Shown here one piece after another: positions 37,386 through 46,822 of a DNA stretch of 64,000 bases. This stretch comes from an uncultured Roseibium sp. (lineage in GTDB: Bacteria > Pseudomonadota > Alphaproteobacteria > Rhizobiales > Stappiaceae): the NCBI RefSeq assembly GCF_947499295.1, contig NZ_CANMNP010000003.1:124001-188000 (forward strand), read 5' to 3'. The notes under the pieces were generated by a model. It saw only the letters and a list, made by a program, of their open reading frames with translations, made no database searches and was not told the DNA's origin. Position numbers and translations under genes: made by a program. Each line of letters starts with the position of its first letter. Position 1 is the stretch's first letter.

Positions 37386-37650
37386 GGGTCTGACAACACC
37401 TTAAACATACCTGCGAGGAGTGCGCCTGCCCCAATGTGAGGGAGGGCGCATTCATTGTCGAGCGGTGTCTCGCATAATTTCATTGATCAAGCCATTTACT
37501 GTTGCCGCGTAGTACACTGCAATTATTTGTTAATCATAAACTCCGTGATTTTTTCAAGTTAGGTAAAACTGTCAATTTTCTTTTCAGCGTTACATAAGTC
37601 AAATTTAACAACTTTAAGTAAAGCTCTGTGCCGATGGTATGGAGTTAAAG

Positions 37651-39654
37651 ATGCGCATGCGTTCGGCTTTTCGGTATTCAATCACCGCCAAATTGTTGGG
37701 TATTGTCGCAATCTGCGTTGGGTTTGTTGTCGCAGCGTCAGGTGTTGGCGTCTATCAAATCCGCAAAATCGGCCAGGAAATTGAGTTCATTGCCGAAGCT
37801 GAGGTGCCACTGACGGATGCAATCGGACACGTGACGGCCCACAGGCTTGAGCAAACCATTCTGGTTGAACGATTGATGCGGATGAGCTTGATCGGGATTG
37901 AAGGCCGGGAAATCGAAACCGAAGACGAACGTGCCAAAACAGAAGCAAGGATTCTTTACCTGGGTGGGAAAATAACCGGCGAATTTGCCCAAGTCGCTGA
38001 TATTGCAGATCAAGGCATTTCCCTTGCGAGCACCGAAGCGCAGGTCACGGAATTTCAAACTGTCCTGCGAACCATCAAAGCGATCGGGCAGGAACACGAA
38101 GACTATTCTGTTGCAGTCTCCAAGATACTGAGCAAGTCCAAACGAGGGGACAGCCTTGAGGCTGAAAGCCTGTTGCAGGAGGTCAGTGGGACGCATTCCA
38201 AGTTCAACATGGAACTTGAACAACTTTTGTTCCGAGTGCAGGCGCTTGCGGAAAGTGCTGCGAAAGCGGCGGCGAAGCACGAGCAGAATGCCATCCGCTT
38301 CACTATTCTGATTTCTTTGGGTGCAGCCGGGTTTTCCGTCCTGTTGGCAATGTGGCTCGGGCGATGGGCAATAGGTGCGCCGTTGCTTGAAGTCGTGAAC
38401 GCACTTCGCCGCCTCTCCAGGAATGACTTTGATGCTGAATTGCCCGTGGACCGGAGCGATGAAATCGGTGATATCGGCCGTGCCTTCAGGGCGTTCAAGG
38501 CTCACCTTATCAGCGTCAAGGAACAAGAGCGCATTGAAATTGAAAGACAAGCGGAACTGACGCGGGAAATTCGCCTTTTGTCCGAGCTGAACGAATGGCT
38601 GCAGTCGAGCAGCTCGCTGGACGAGTTGTTTGAAATGGTCAGCCTGTTCATGACCAAATTGCTGCCGAGCAGTGCGGGCGCCGTCTATGTTTATTCAAAC
38701 TCACGCGATGTGCTCGACGGGGCCTGTACCTGGAATGGTGGTACCCTGGAGGCGCATATTCGGCCCAATTCCTGCTGGGGACTGCGTCGTGGTAGACCTT
38801 ACGTCTATGGCGACAACGAGGTCAGTTTCCGCTGTAGTCATGTCGCTCCTGACCTTGCAGACAACGTTTATCTCTGCTTGCCGATCCTGGCACATGGTGA
38901 GACCGTTGGATTGATGCATCTTTCACCAGCTGCCGGTGCCAGCAATGAGGAATTTCTGTCTCAGCGAAAACTTGCTCAGATGGCCGCCGAGCAAGTGAGC
39001 CTTGCGATCGCGAACACGCGCATGCGCGATGAACTGCACAACAAGTCGATAAGAGATCCTTTGACAGGCCTTTTCAACAGACGGCATTTCATTGATGTGC
39101 TCAGATCAGGACTTGAACGCTCTCAGCACAGTGGTCAGCCGATCTCACTGGTTTCGATTGATGTCGACCACTTCAAGAAATTCAACGACAACTATGGTCA
39201 CGATGCAGGCGACATGGTGTTGCGTGCAGTCGGATCGACGCTGGAAGAAATCTGCGACGGCGATCAGATGCCGTGCCGATTGGGCGGCGAGGAGTTCATG
39301 GTTCTTCTTCCCGAAACTTCCTTGTCTCATGCCGAAGCCGTTGCTGAAACAGTCAGAATGGCAATTGAAAAAATCGTAGTGCGTTATGGCGAAAAAAGCC
39401 TGCCGAAAATCACGGTGTCATGCGGTGTGGCAGGATATCCAAACCATGGCCGCATGCCTCAGGACATTATGAAGTCCGCGGACGATGCCTTGTATCTTTC
39501 CAAGGACAACGGCCGCAACCGTGTCACGGTGGCACGCTCTGATTTCAATGAAACTGCAGACGATCTTGAGCTCTTGCGCGAAGAAGCTGCACAAGACCAC
39601 GAGGCCAATGCGAAAAAGCAAGACGATGCTGAGCACACCGAAGACGCAGCCTAA
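37651..39654 (+). CDS. Membrane diguanylate cyclase with HAMP, GAF and GGDEF domains
   Basis: I choose ATG 37651 (GGAG six bases upstream); ATG 37639 is in frame. The 667 residues read: helix 1 (about 13-35), a periplasmic four-helix sensor, helix 2 (about 220-240), HAMP (about 242-295), GAF (about 325-460) and GGDEF (about 475-635). The active site is intact as GGEEF (545-549), and SIDVDHFKKFNDNYGHDAGD binds metal and nucleotide. The allosteric I-site RxxD five residues upstream is replaced by CDGD, so product inhibition is probably lost. It makes cyclic di-GMP, a signal that commonly opposes flagellar motility. Confidence 0.9.
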   Translation: MRMRSAFRYSITAKLLGIVAICVGFVVAASGVGVYQIRKIGQEIEFIAEAEVPLTDAIGHVTAHRLEQTILVERLMRMSLIGIEGREIETEDERAKTEARILYLGGKITGEFAQVADIADQGISLASTEAQVTEFQTVLRTIKAIGQEHEDYSVAVSKILSKSKRGDSLEAESLLQEVSGTHSKFNMELEQLLFRVQALAESAAKAAAKHEQNAIRFTILISLGAAGFSVLLAMWLGRWAIGAPLLEVVNALRRLSRNDFDAELPVDRSDEIGDIGRAFRAFKAHLISVKEQERIEIERQAELTREIRLLSELNEWLQSSSSLDELFEMVSLFMTKLLPSSAGAVYVYSNSRDVLDGACTWNGGTLEAHIRPNSCWGLRRGRPYVYGDNEVSFRCSHVAPDLADNVYLCLPILAHGETVGLMHLSPAAGASNEEFLSQRKLAQMAAEQVSLAIANTRMRDELHNKSIRDPLTGLFNRRHFIDVLRSGLERSQHSGQPISLVSIDVDHFKKFNDNYGHDAGDMVLRAVGSTLEEICDGDQMPCRLGGEEFMVLLPETSLSHAEAVAETVRMAIEKIVVRYGEKSLPKITVSCGVAGYPNHGRMPQDIMKSADDALYLSKDNGRNRVTVARSDFNETADDLELLREEAAQDHEANAKKQDDAEHTEDAA

Positions 39655-40775
39655 ACCTTTCGGGTCAGCAGCATGGCGACCGCCATATAGCGGAATGGAT
39701 AGGCTTCCGGGTTCGCCTTGAGCAATTCCAGAGCCTTGGCATAGACCCTGTCCACGAGTTGGTCTCTCTCAGCGTTGTCGGGCAGGGCATTTTTTAAAAC
39801 GGCTTCAGTAAAGGCACGAAAGAAATTGACGTAGCACGCAGCATACTGCGTCAGATCACTGTCTTGCTGAAACGCTTCGTTGAAAGGCACCGGCACCTCA
39901 TAAGACATGCTTTGGTCGAGTTTGAACAAGTCTGAAACCGCATATGAGGGATCTGTGGCGGGAACGGTCAATTCTTCCAACGATCTCATGTAAACTGGCT
40001 GGTAGTAGCTTGCGTAGGCTTCTCTCGAAATTTCGCCACTTTCAACGAATGCCAGAATCGCGTCATTGAGCAAGTCATAGATCCCGTCGCTGGTGCTCGC
40101 ATCGCTGTCGCGGCCAAAAACCTGCACAATCAGCTTACCCCCAGGGGCCAACTCCCGAGCACGGACTTTGAGAAAATCGGCGACGTCCTGTTTGGCAAGA
40201 TCGGCAAATGTCTGGCGATCCGTTTCGGAAACTTTCCCGTTTGACCGTGCGGCGCTTGGGCCATTGGGAAAGATGTAGTCTGGCAGCTGTCGCAAGGGAC
40301 GGCGCGAGAGGAAGCCAATCGCATTGAAAGTCATAGCCAGATGAAGTGAGCGGTTGGGAACCAGCTGGTCGTACATGGAGCCCGCAACAACGCAGGAAAA
40401 GACCCTTTCACTGCCATATACGCTGCGGCCAACCGGGCGAAGGTTCAGGAACAGTTTTGAAAAATCATTTGTCGGCAGATCCGAGTGGATCGTTTGAACG
40501 GAACGCGACGTGCGGGGCAACAACGTGTTGAGCGCCTCAGTCATGACCGCAATGGAATTGTGTCCTTCAGAGCAGCCGAAGTCGGCAAGCCTGATCGTCC
40601 CTTCGTTTTCGACCTCAAGAGTTGCCATTGCGTTGCCGATGAGCGGAAAGACAGCTTCAATCGCACGCCACTGAGGTGCTGAATTTTCATCATAGAAGCC
40701 ACCGCCCACCATCCCGGTCGTCGTGGCGTGCGTTGTTTGGGTCACTTTCGAGGACTGTCTGGCCGTTTCCGTCAC
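39651..40775 (-). CDS. SABATH-like S-adenosylmethionine carboxyl methyltransferase
   Basis: A GTG start at 40775 with GGAG upstream gives 374 residues. The N-terminus MVGGGFYDENSAPQW matches the SABATH (Methyltransf_7) start, in which tyrosine, asparagine-serine and glutamine contact SAM and the substrate carboxylate. ADFGCSEGHNSI is the SAM motif I (plant form ADLGCSSGPN). FNAIGFLSRRP occupies the place of the plant SLHWLS segment. Plant members methylate salicylate, jasmonate or xanthosine; bacterial members are little studied. Its stop overlaps the diguanylate cyclase stop by four bases on the opposite strand. Confidence 0.8.
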   Translation of the reverse strand: MTETARQSSKVTQTTHATTTGMVGGGFYDENSAPQWRAIEAVFPLIGNAMATLEVENEGTIRLADFGCSEGHNSIAVMTEALNTLLPRTSRSVQTIHSDLPTNDFSKLFLNLRPVGRSVYGSERVFSCVVAGSMYDQLVPNRSLHLAMTFNAIGFLSRRPLRQLPDYIFPNGPSAARSNGKVSETDRQTFADLAKQDVADFLKVRARELAPGGKLIVQVFGRDSDASTSDGIYDLLNDAILAFVESGEISREAYASYYQPVYMRSLEELTVPATDPSYAVSDLFKLDQSMSYEVPVPFNEAFQQDSDLTQYAACYVNFFRAFTEAVLKNALPDNAERDQLVDRVYAKALELLKANPEAYPFRYMAVAMLLTRKV

Positions 40776-40851
40776 GAAACTAACTCCACCTGATTTGCGC
40801 GATCTTGAGGGTACTGGCGATCAGCCCGTTAAGGGGGGCGGGCGTGGTTGA

Positions 40852-42027
40852 TCAACGCGCCAGTTCCTTCATGGCGTCCGAGAGACCCTCGACGGTCATT
40901 GGGAACATGCGACGTTCCATGAGTTCGTTCAGCATTTCTATGGAATGGGTATAGTTCCAATGCTCTTCACGCACCGGGTTCAACCAAACGGCACTTTTAT
41001 AAAGGCCGGTTACGCGCTGCATCCATGTCGCCCCGGCTTCTTCGTTCCAATGCTCGACTGATCCGCCAGGGTAGGCAATTTCATAAGGGCTCATCGATGC
41101 ATCACCGACGAAGATGATCTTGTAGTCCGCCGGATATTTGTGCAGCACATCCATGGTCGGAATGCGTTCCGTGTGGCGGCGGCGATTTTCTCTCCAGACA
41201 TATTCGTACAGGCAATTGTGGAAGTAGAAATGCTCCATGACCTTGAATTCAGACCGGGCCGCGGAAAACAGTTCCTCGCAAATTCTGATGTGGTCGTCCA
41301 TCGAACCGCCGATGTCGAAGAACAAAAGCACCTTGACGGCGTTGTGCCGTTCCGGTCGCATCTTTATGTCCAAAAGTCCCTTATGTGCGGTTGACCGGAT
41401 GGTGTCATCGAGATCAAGTTCATCTGCTGCGCCTGTTCTTGCAAAGTTGCGCAGGCGTTTCAGGGCGACTTGAATGTTTCGCGTGCCGAGAAGCTGGTTG
41501 TCATCCAGATCCTTGAAGTCTCTCTTGTCCCAGACCTTGACGGCGCGTCTATGCCGGCTTTCGTGTTGTCCGATACGGACCCCTTCGGGATTGTAGCCAT
41601 ACGCGCCAAAGGGCGACGTGCCGGCGGTGCCGATCCACTTGTTTCCGCCCTGATGTCGTTTTTGTTGCTCTTTCAGGCGTTCGCGCAAGGTTTCCATCAA
41701 CTTGTCGAAACCGCCTAGAGCCTCAATCTGTGCTTTTTCTTCTTCGCTGAGGTGCTTTTCGGCCAACCGGCGGAGCCATTCTTCGGGAATGTCTTCAGTT
41801 GGAACCTCGCTTAGGAGATCAAGACCTTTGAAGACATGTCCAAAAACGCGATCAAACTTGTCCAGATTGCTTTCATCCTTCACCAGGCAAAGGCGTGCCA
41901 GATAGTAGAAGTCTTCAACGCTTTTTTCCGCGAGGTCATTGTCCAGCGCCTCCATGAGCGTGAGATACTCCCGCAAGGAAACCGGCACGCCGGCAGCTTT
42001 CAGTTCGGAGAAGAAGCTTATGAACAT
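40852..42027 (-). CDS. CoxE-like vWA-domain protein
   Basis: A 391-residue protein of the CoxE/vWA family. The N-terminal half holds a helical region (REYLTLMEALDNDL) and an SRLRE-like basic stretch; the C-terminal half is the vWA domain, with LLFFDIGGSMDDHIRICEELF near residue 235 and VGDASMSPYEI further on. The metal-ion-dependent adhesion motif DxSxS is altered to DIGGS. Such proteins act with MoxR AAA+ ATPases in protein or cofactor maturation. Here the moxR gene is five genes upstream in the same minus-strand run. Confidence 0.85.
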   Translation of the reverse strand: MFISFFSELKAAGVPVSLREYLTLMEALDNDLAEKSVEDFYYLARLCLVKDESNLDKFDRVFGHVFKGLDLLSEVPTEDIPEEWLRRLAEKHLSEEEKAQIEALGGFDKLMETLRERLKEQQKRHQGGNKWIGTAGTSPFGAYGYNPEGVRIGQHESRHRRAVKVWDKRDFKDLDDNQLLGTRNIQVALKRLRNFARTGAADELDLDDTIRSTAHKGLLDIKMRPERHNAVKVLLFFDIGGSMDDHIRICEELFSAARSEFKVMEHFYFHNCLYEYVWRENRRRHTERIPTMDVLHKYPADYKIIFVGDASMSPYEIAYPGGSVEHWNEEAGATWMQRVTGLYKSAVWLNPVREEHWNYTHSIEMLNELMERRMFPMTVEGLSDAMKELAR

Positions 42028-42135
42028 GTCAGGAAATTATCCGGCCACTGGGATCATGTCGAGCCAATGCGTGGCGGGTTGATAGGCATTGCAGTTTCGA
42101 GAAGGTGGGCAAGAGCTCAAATCCGCCGGTAATAT

Positions 42136-43182
42136 CTAGCTGGGTGCTTGGGGGTCTTCTTTTTTTGCCAGTGACACCAATTCACCCATGAAGTCGGAAA
42201 TTGAAGGTCCAGTTCCAGAGACAAAAGGAACCGGACGGCAGACATCGATTGCGGCGATGCCAATCCGTGCCGTCAGAAGTCCGTTTACAACGCCCTCACC
42301 AAGCCGTGCCGACAAGCGCGCAGCCAGTCCGTGACCAAGAACCTGCGAGGCCAGGCTGTCGCCAGCCGCCATGCCTCCTGTCACAGCCAGATGTGTCAGA
42401 ACCTGCCTTGCCAAGCGCAGGAAGCCGAGTGTTCCTGGGCGTCCGCCATACAGCGCCGACAGACGCCGTATGGTTCTCAGGTTTTCAAAAAGGACTGCAA
42501 GGAGGTCGACCAGAGCGCGCGGGCTGACGGCGGTAACTATGGATACCCGCTTGGCGCTGTTCATCACGATACGTCTTGCCTCGAGATCAAGTGGGCGCAA
42601 GAGGTCCCGCTCCGCAAGTTTGATCAGGTCCCGGCCATCGATCACTTCACGCATGTGACCGGCGAGGGCCTTGCGACCCTGCGCGGTTTCCGGTCTGTCA
42701 CGATAAAGCGCCAGCAGCTCTTTCAATCCGCTTGTCGCGGCGCCCGCATCATCGTTTTCTGCGGCTTCGGACAGTCTGTCACGCAGCTTGTCGATTTTGC
42801 CGAGACGCATCAGTCCGGCGATTTCACGCAAGGCCAAACCCAACAGACCGAGTGCAGCAAGCGTTGCGAGTGCAACGCCTAGCCAACCCAGCCAGTCGGT
42901 ACGTGCAAAAAGATCCCGGATCAGACTGTCGACAGCCAGACCGATTGTCAGCGAAACGAGGCCAGACAGCCCGATCATCAGCCACTTGCCGAATTTGAAT
43001 CCGGATTTGGGCGTGCTGGCAGCACGTGGCAGGCGCGGTTCCTCGTCTTCCAGAAATGCTTGAGTGATTAGCGCTTCGTCGGCTGACGGCACCTTGTCAT
43101 CGTCGTCGGTCAAACGAACCTTGCGGTCGTCAAGTCGAAACGCAGTCGGACGACGTCCAGAAGGGGGAGGGGTTCCGGTCAT
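42136..43182 (-). CDS. ycjF: YcjF-like (DUF697/TIGR01620) membrane protein
   Basis: The 348-residue protein has a hydrophilic N-terminus with acidic patches, two membrane helices (about 68-88 and 98-118), and a DUF697 domain with a glycine-rich stretch GLTARLSARLGEGVVNGLLTARIG-like (about 290-320; here AARLSARLGEGVVNGLL). YcjF is regularly encoded with YcjX, and its start overlaps the ycjX stop by four bases here. Function is unknown; in enterobacteria the pair belongs to the phage-shock/sigma-54 PspF neighbourhood. Confidence 0.87.
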   Translation of the reverse strand: MTGTPPPSGRRPTAFRLDDRKVRLTDDDDKVPSADEALITQAFLEDEEPRLPRAASTPKSGFKFGKWLMIGLSGLVSLTIGLAVDSLIRDLFARTDWLGWLGVALATLAALGLLGLALREIAGLMRLGKIDKLRDRLSEAAENDDAGAATSGLKELLALYRDRPETAQGRKALAGHMREVIDGRDLIKLAERDLLRPLDLEARRIVMNSAKRVSIVTAVSPRALVDLLAVLFENLRTIRRLSALYGGRPGTLGFLRLARQVLTHLAVTGGMAAGDSLASQVLGHGLAARLSARLGEGVVNGLLTARIGIAAIDVCRPVPFVSGTGPSISDFMGELVSLAKKEDPQAPS

Positions 43183-44693
43183 GCGAGTCGATCTCCGATC
43201 AGGAATTCCAGGGCACGGTCCAGTCGAATGTGCGGAAGTGACAAAGTGAGACCTTCTGCCGTCGTGTCCAGTTCCGGCGGCCTGAATCTCAAAAACTGAA
43301 GATCGGCCTGAGCGGATTGCAAGCTTGGTCGAAGCCCTTCATGCAGTGATTCATCTTTGTCAAAAAGTGATTCAGGATCCTGGGGTAAGTCTCCGGGAAA
43401 CATGGCGATTTCGGTTTTTCCGTCGTAGGTGTCGCCGTTCAGCCGCTCGCCCGGCAATGGTGTTCCCAGGATCGCAGGCAGTGCTTCGCCGCGATGTTTG
43501 ACCGTAGCTTCGCGTGTTGCGCGCACCGCAGCCATCGCCAGGACGTCAACTTTCGCACCCTTGAACCTTGCTTTTTCTTCGGCCCTTGCGACCAGCCGTT
43601 TCAAAATTGCCTCGAGCCGGTCGTGGTCTGAGCTGTGAAGGTGATCCGCTTTGGTTGCGGCAAACAGGATCCGGTCGATGCGGCGTGTCAGGATTGATGA
43701 AAGCCAACTTCGTTTGCCTGGCCTGAAAGCGCCGAGCACCTCGCTGAGTGCGACCTCAAGATCTGCAACCGCATCCGGACCTGCGTTAAGGGCATTGAGG
43801 ACATCGACAAGCACGATCTGGCGATCCAGCCGCGCGAAGTGATTTCGGAAGAAGGGGCGAACGACATGGGTCTTGTAGGCTTCATACCGTCGCTCCATCA
43901 TGGAACGCAACGTCCCCGTTCGGGCCGCACCGGCATCAGCGGGAAAATCCAGTGGCGCGAAGGTTAGGGCGGGGGAACCGTCCAGATCGCCGGGCATGAG
44001 GAAACGCCCTGGCGGCAGCATGGAAAGCGCGTGCGTATCGGCTCTGCATCCGGCGAGGTAATTTTTGAATGCCGCAGAAAGCTCCTGGGCCGCCGGTTCG
44101 TTTTCCTCCGTGTCGGGTGACATCCTGCCAACGACTTCCAGAAAGGGCGAAGCGATGTCGATGCGGTTTGCTGCGCGGGCGCGCTTCAAGGCTTCTGCGG
44201 AGAATGTGGCATAGTCCTTGTTCAGCAACGGCAAATCCAAGAGCCATTCGCCGGGATAGTCGATCAAATCGACATGCAGGCGGCCTGGTCCCAATTTGCG
44301 GTAGAAATAGGAGGCGCTCTCATAATCAATTGTCAGCCGCAGCTCAGCGACTTGCCGGGTGGACTCCGGCCAGACCCGTTCGCTGACCAGGGCGCGCACA
44401 TGCGCTTCGTAGTCGAAGCGAGGGACGGCGTCATCGGGTTGCGGTTGCAGGCGAGCGCCTGTCATCCGATGTCCGGCAGCTGCGCTGAAAACAGGAAGCC
44501 GTCCGCCGTGGACGAGATTGTGCACAAGAGCTGTCAGGAAAACCGTTTTGCCAGAGCGGGCAAGTCCAGTCACTCCAAGCCTTACGCTTGGTACTGCAAG
44601 GTCGGTTGCAGCATCCGCAAGGTTGGCCAGGGTAAGACGGGTTTCTTCCGTCAATGTCGTCAATGGGTTCAAAACTGCCTCCAGCGCGTTCAT
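43179..44693 (-). CDS. ycjX: YcjX-family P-loop NTPase
   Basis: The 504-residue protein has Walker A GLARSGKT (43-50) and YPGEWLLDLPLL (about 155), the G-protein switch-like region of the YcjX family, plus VDVLNALNAG. It is a predicted GTPase-like NTPase on the cytoplasmic face, working with the membrane protein YcjF. Family proteins bind GTP/GDP but have no fixed role. The order sixA-ycjX-ycjF is compact, with gaps of 62 bases and a 4-base overlap. Confidence 0.88.
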   Translation of the reverse strand: MNALEAVLNPLTTLTEETRLTLANLADAATDLAVPSVRLGVTGLARSGKTVFLTALVHNLVHGGRLPVFSAAAGHRMTGARLQPQPDDAVPRFDYEAHVRALVSERVWPESTRQVAELRLTIDYESASYFYRKLGPGRLHVDLIDYPGEWLLDLPLLNKDYATFSAEALKRARAANRIDIASPFLEVVGRMSPDTEENEPAAQELSAAFKNYLAGCRADTHALSMLPPGRFLMPGDLDGSPALTFAPLDFPADAGAARTGTLRSMMERRYEAYKTHVVRPFFRNHFARLDRQIVLVDVLNALNAGPDAVADLEVALSEVLGAFRPGKRSWLSSILTRRIDRILFAATKADHLHSSDHDRLEAILKRLVARAEEKARFKGAKVDVLAMAAVRATREATVKHRGEALPAILGTPLPGERLNGDTYDGKTEIAMFPGDLPQDPESLFDKDESLHEGLRPSLQSAQADLQFLRFRPPELDTTAEGLTLSLPHIRLDRALEFLIGDRLA

Positions 44694-44755
44694 GTAAGCG
44701 CGCGCAGGTGCCGGATCAACGGGAATTCACTTGGAAAAGAACCTCAAGCGGTAAC

Positions 44756-45280
44756 CTAGTCCGGTTCGTCCTTGAGGTCTCTCGGTTTGACAAATCGTTC
44801 CAGGTGACCGGTTTTGGGGCTCAATTCTGACCAGTCGGCGATGTCAAAATCCAGAACAGCCAACGCTGCTGTTGGGTATTTCTCTTCAAGATCAGCCAGG
44901 GCTTCTGGCGCTGCCGTGCCGGTCAGACTGAGGGCTGTGTCTTCGGTGGCCGGATTATGACCGATCACCATCAGGTTTTGTGCTCTTCCACCATACCGGC
45001 GTATCAGCGGTGCATAGTCGTCTTCACCTTGCCGATAGAGATCCGAGATCAGGTGGATCTGCGCTTCCTGCGGCAAAAACTGCAGGACACGGGAGAGTGT
45101 TTCACGAGTGCGCTGCGAGGTTGAGCACATGATCTGATTTGGCAAAAGGCCGTTTTGCTGAAGATAGCGGCCCATTTTCATGGCTGCTGCCTTGCCGCGG
45201 CTGTTCAATGGACGATCAATATCCATTAGATCATCGCCGCCCCAGTCTGACTTTGCATGTCTGAGAAGAAGTAGCCGCAT
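44756..45280 (-). CDS. sixA: SixA-type histidine phosphatase
   Basis: A 174-residue phosphoglycerate-mutase-fold protein that begins MRLLLLRHAKSDW with the catalytic R7-H8 pair, has the second arginine in TSQRTRE and the second histidine in VIGHNP (H108). The short RHG form is SixA, which removes phosphate from phosphohistidine residues, including Hpt domains and the PTS-Ntr protein NPr. A stand-alone Hpt protein lies 11 kb away at 33705. The gene is 39 bases after the upstream secreted-protein gene. Confidence 0.87.
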   Translation of the reverse strand: MRLLLLRHAKSDWGGDDLMDIDRPLNSRGKAAAMKMGRYLQQNGLLPNQIMCSTSQRTRETLSRVLQFLPQEAQIHLISDLYRQGEDDYAPLIRRYGGRAQNLMVIGHNPATEDTALSLTGTAAPEALADLEEKYPTAALAVLDFDIADWSELSPKTGHLERFVKPRDLKDEPD

Positions 45281-45319
45281 GACGCTTCCAGTTGTTGTGT
45301 TGCCGGGTCGGGTCGCGTG

Positions 45320-45859
45320 TCAGTTCTGATCGGCCAGCGCGCTTGTGAAGATTGCGATGGCCGGTCCGACTTCGGCTTCTTGAGTCGGCAGTGTATAGGA
45401 AAGCCAGAGCGTATAGTCAGCGTCGGTCCCGGAAAAATACCACAAAGTTTCGCAGAGACTTGTCGGCGTCCAGTTGCGGGTTCTGAATGAAATGCCGGTA
45501 GAGGCTGCCCCGCTCAATGTGATTGGCTCAAAACCAGCTGCCTTGTAGCTTCTGGAAAAAGTTAGTGCTTCCCGGCGGCCGGTGCCTTGAGTGTGTTTGC
45601 GCAACACGGCGGTGATGCCGTCACGGCCGGTATAGATACAGCTGGCCTGACTGACGGCATCTCCTTCCATGACCTTGATACGAGAGAACGCTCCGATCGT
45701 GTCAGGACAACGCAAACCGGTGAAATGACGAAGTCCACTGACATCGCTCTGCCATCCGGCATCCTTCTCCGGTGGAACCTGCGCCCCGGCCGATCCCATC
45801 GTCACAGCGATTGACAGAACTAGGCCTGAAACCAAGTGCAGGACTGAAGGCCATTTCAC
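45320..45859 (-). CDS. Secreted protein of unknown function within the moxR cluster
   Basis: I choose GTG 45859 (AGGAG upstream, spacing about 9), with TTG 45862 as alternative, giving about 179 residues. Signal peptide with cleavage after SAGA, then QVPPEKDAGW. The mature part has cysteines in LRCPDTIG, ASCIYTG and SLCETLWYF and a beta-rich look. I do not recognise a family. It begins 12 bases after the moxR stop, so it is very probably co-transcribed with it. Confidence 0.65.
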   Translation of the reverse strand: MKWPSVLHLVSGLVLSIAVTMGSAGAQVPPEKDAGWQSDVSGLRHFTGLRCPDTIGAFSRIKVMEGDAVSQASCIYTGRDGITAVLRKHTQGTGRREALTFSRSYKAAGFEPITLSGAASTGISFRTRNWTPTSLCETLWYFSGTDADYTLWLSYTLPTQEAEVGPAIAIFTSALADQN

Positions 45860-45871
45860 CAAAAAGCTCTC

Positions 45872-46717
45872 CTAGGATCGTTCGCGCCGTGCCATGAAGG
45901 CAAGACGTTCGAATAGATGCACGTCCTGTTCGTTTTTCAAGAGTGCGCCGTGCAACGGTGGTATCAGTTTGGAGCTATCTTGTTGACGAAGGGTTTCCGG
46001 GTCAATGTCTTCGTTTAACAGCAACTTGATCCAGTCGATCAGTTCAGAAGTGGACGGCTTTTTCTTTAGTCCCGGCACGTCGCGCACATCATAAAAGAGC
46101 CGCAAGGCTTCAGACAACAAGCGCTGCTTGATGCCTGGAAAATGAACCTCGACGATGTCGGTCATGGTTTCAGCGTCCGGAAACTTGATGAAATGGAAAA
46201 AGCACCGGCGAAGAAAGGCATCCGGCAGGTCCTTTTCATTGTTGGAAGTGATGATGACCACCGGACGCTGTTCGGCGCGAACCGTTTCGCCTGTCTCATA
46301 AACGTGGAATTCCATCCGATCGAGTTCCAGGAGCAGATCGTTCGGGAATTCAATATCTGCTTTGTCGACCTCGTCGATCAGCAGCACGGGTCTTTCAGGC
46401 GCCTCGAAGGCATCCCAGAGTTTGCCTCTTCGAATGTAGTTGTTGATGTCCTTGACCCGTTCATCCCCAAGTTGGCTGTCGCGCAATCGGGACACTGCAT
46501 CGTATTCGTAAAGTCCCTGTTGTGCCTTGGTCGTCGATTTGACGTGCCATTCTATCAAGGGCGTGTTGAGACTTGCCGCCACTTGCTGTGCGAGGACGGT
46601 TTTGCCGGTTCCCGGTTCACCTTTGACCAGGAGCGGTCGCTCAAGTGCGATCGCAGCGTTGACTGCGATCCTCAGATCCTCGGTTGCGACGTAATTATCA
46701 GTTCCCTCAAAGCGCAT
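45872..46717 (-). CDS. MoxR-family AAA+ ATPase
   Basis: The start is most likely ATG 46717 (MRFEGTDNYV), the usual N-terminus of this family, giving 281 residues; ATG 46729 is close and in frame, and the further open frame upstream overlaps regulatory DNA of flgE. Walker A is GEPGTGKT (33-40), Walker B LLIDEVD (112-118), and sensor 1 is in IITSNNEKDLPDAFLRR. MoxR ATPases act as chaperones that insert cofactors or assemble complexes with vWA partners. It heads the minus-strand run ending with the CoxE-like protein. Confidence 0.9.
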   Translation of the reverse strand: MRFEGTDNYVATEDLRIAVNAAIALERPLLVKGEPGTGKTVLAQQVAASLNTPLIEWHVKSTTKAQQGLYEYDAVSRLRDSQLGDERVKDINNYIRRGKLWDAFEAPERPVLLIDEVDKADIEFPNDLLLELDRMEFHVYETGETVRAEQRPVVIITSNNEKDLPDAFLRRCFFHFIKFPDAETMTDIVEVHFPGIKQRLLSEALRLFYDVRDVPGLKKKPSTSELIDWIKLLLNEDIDPETLRQQDSSKLIPPLHGALLKNEQDVHLFERLAFMARRERS

Positions 46718-46822
46718 TTGCTCGTCCATTAAACTTGAAATCCCGGCGAAAGTGACAGGACGTAGAGAAGGACGCAAGCCCGCAAAAAGAATGCAGCAAT
46801 CCTCGGCTTCATGCGGACAGAC

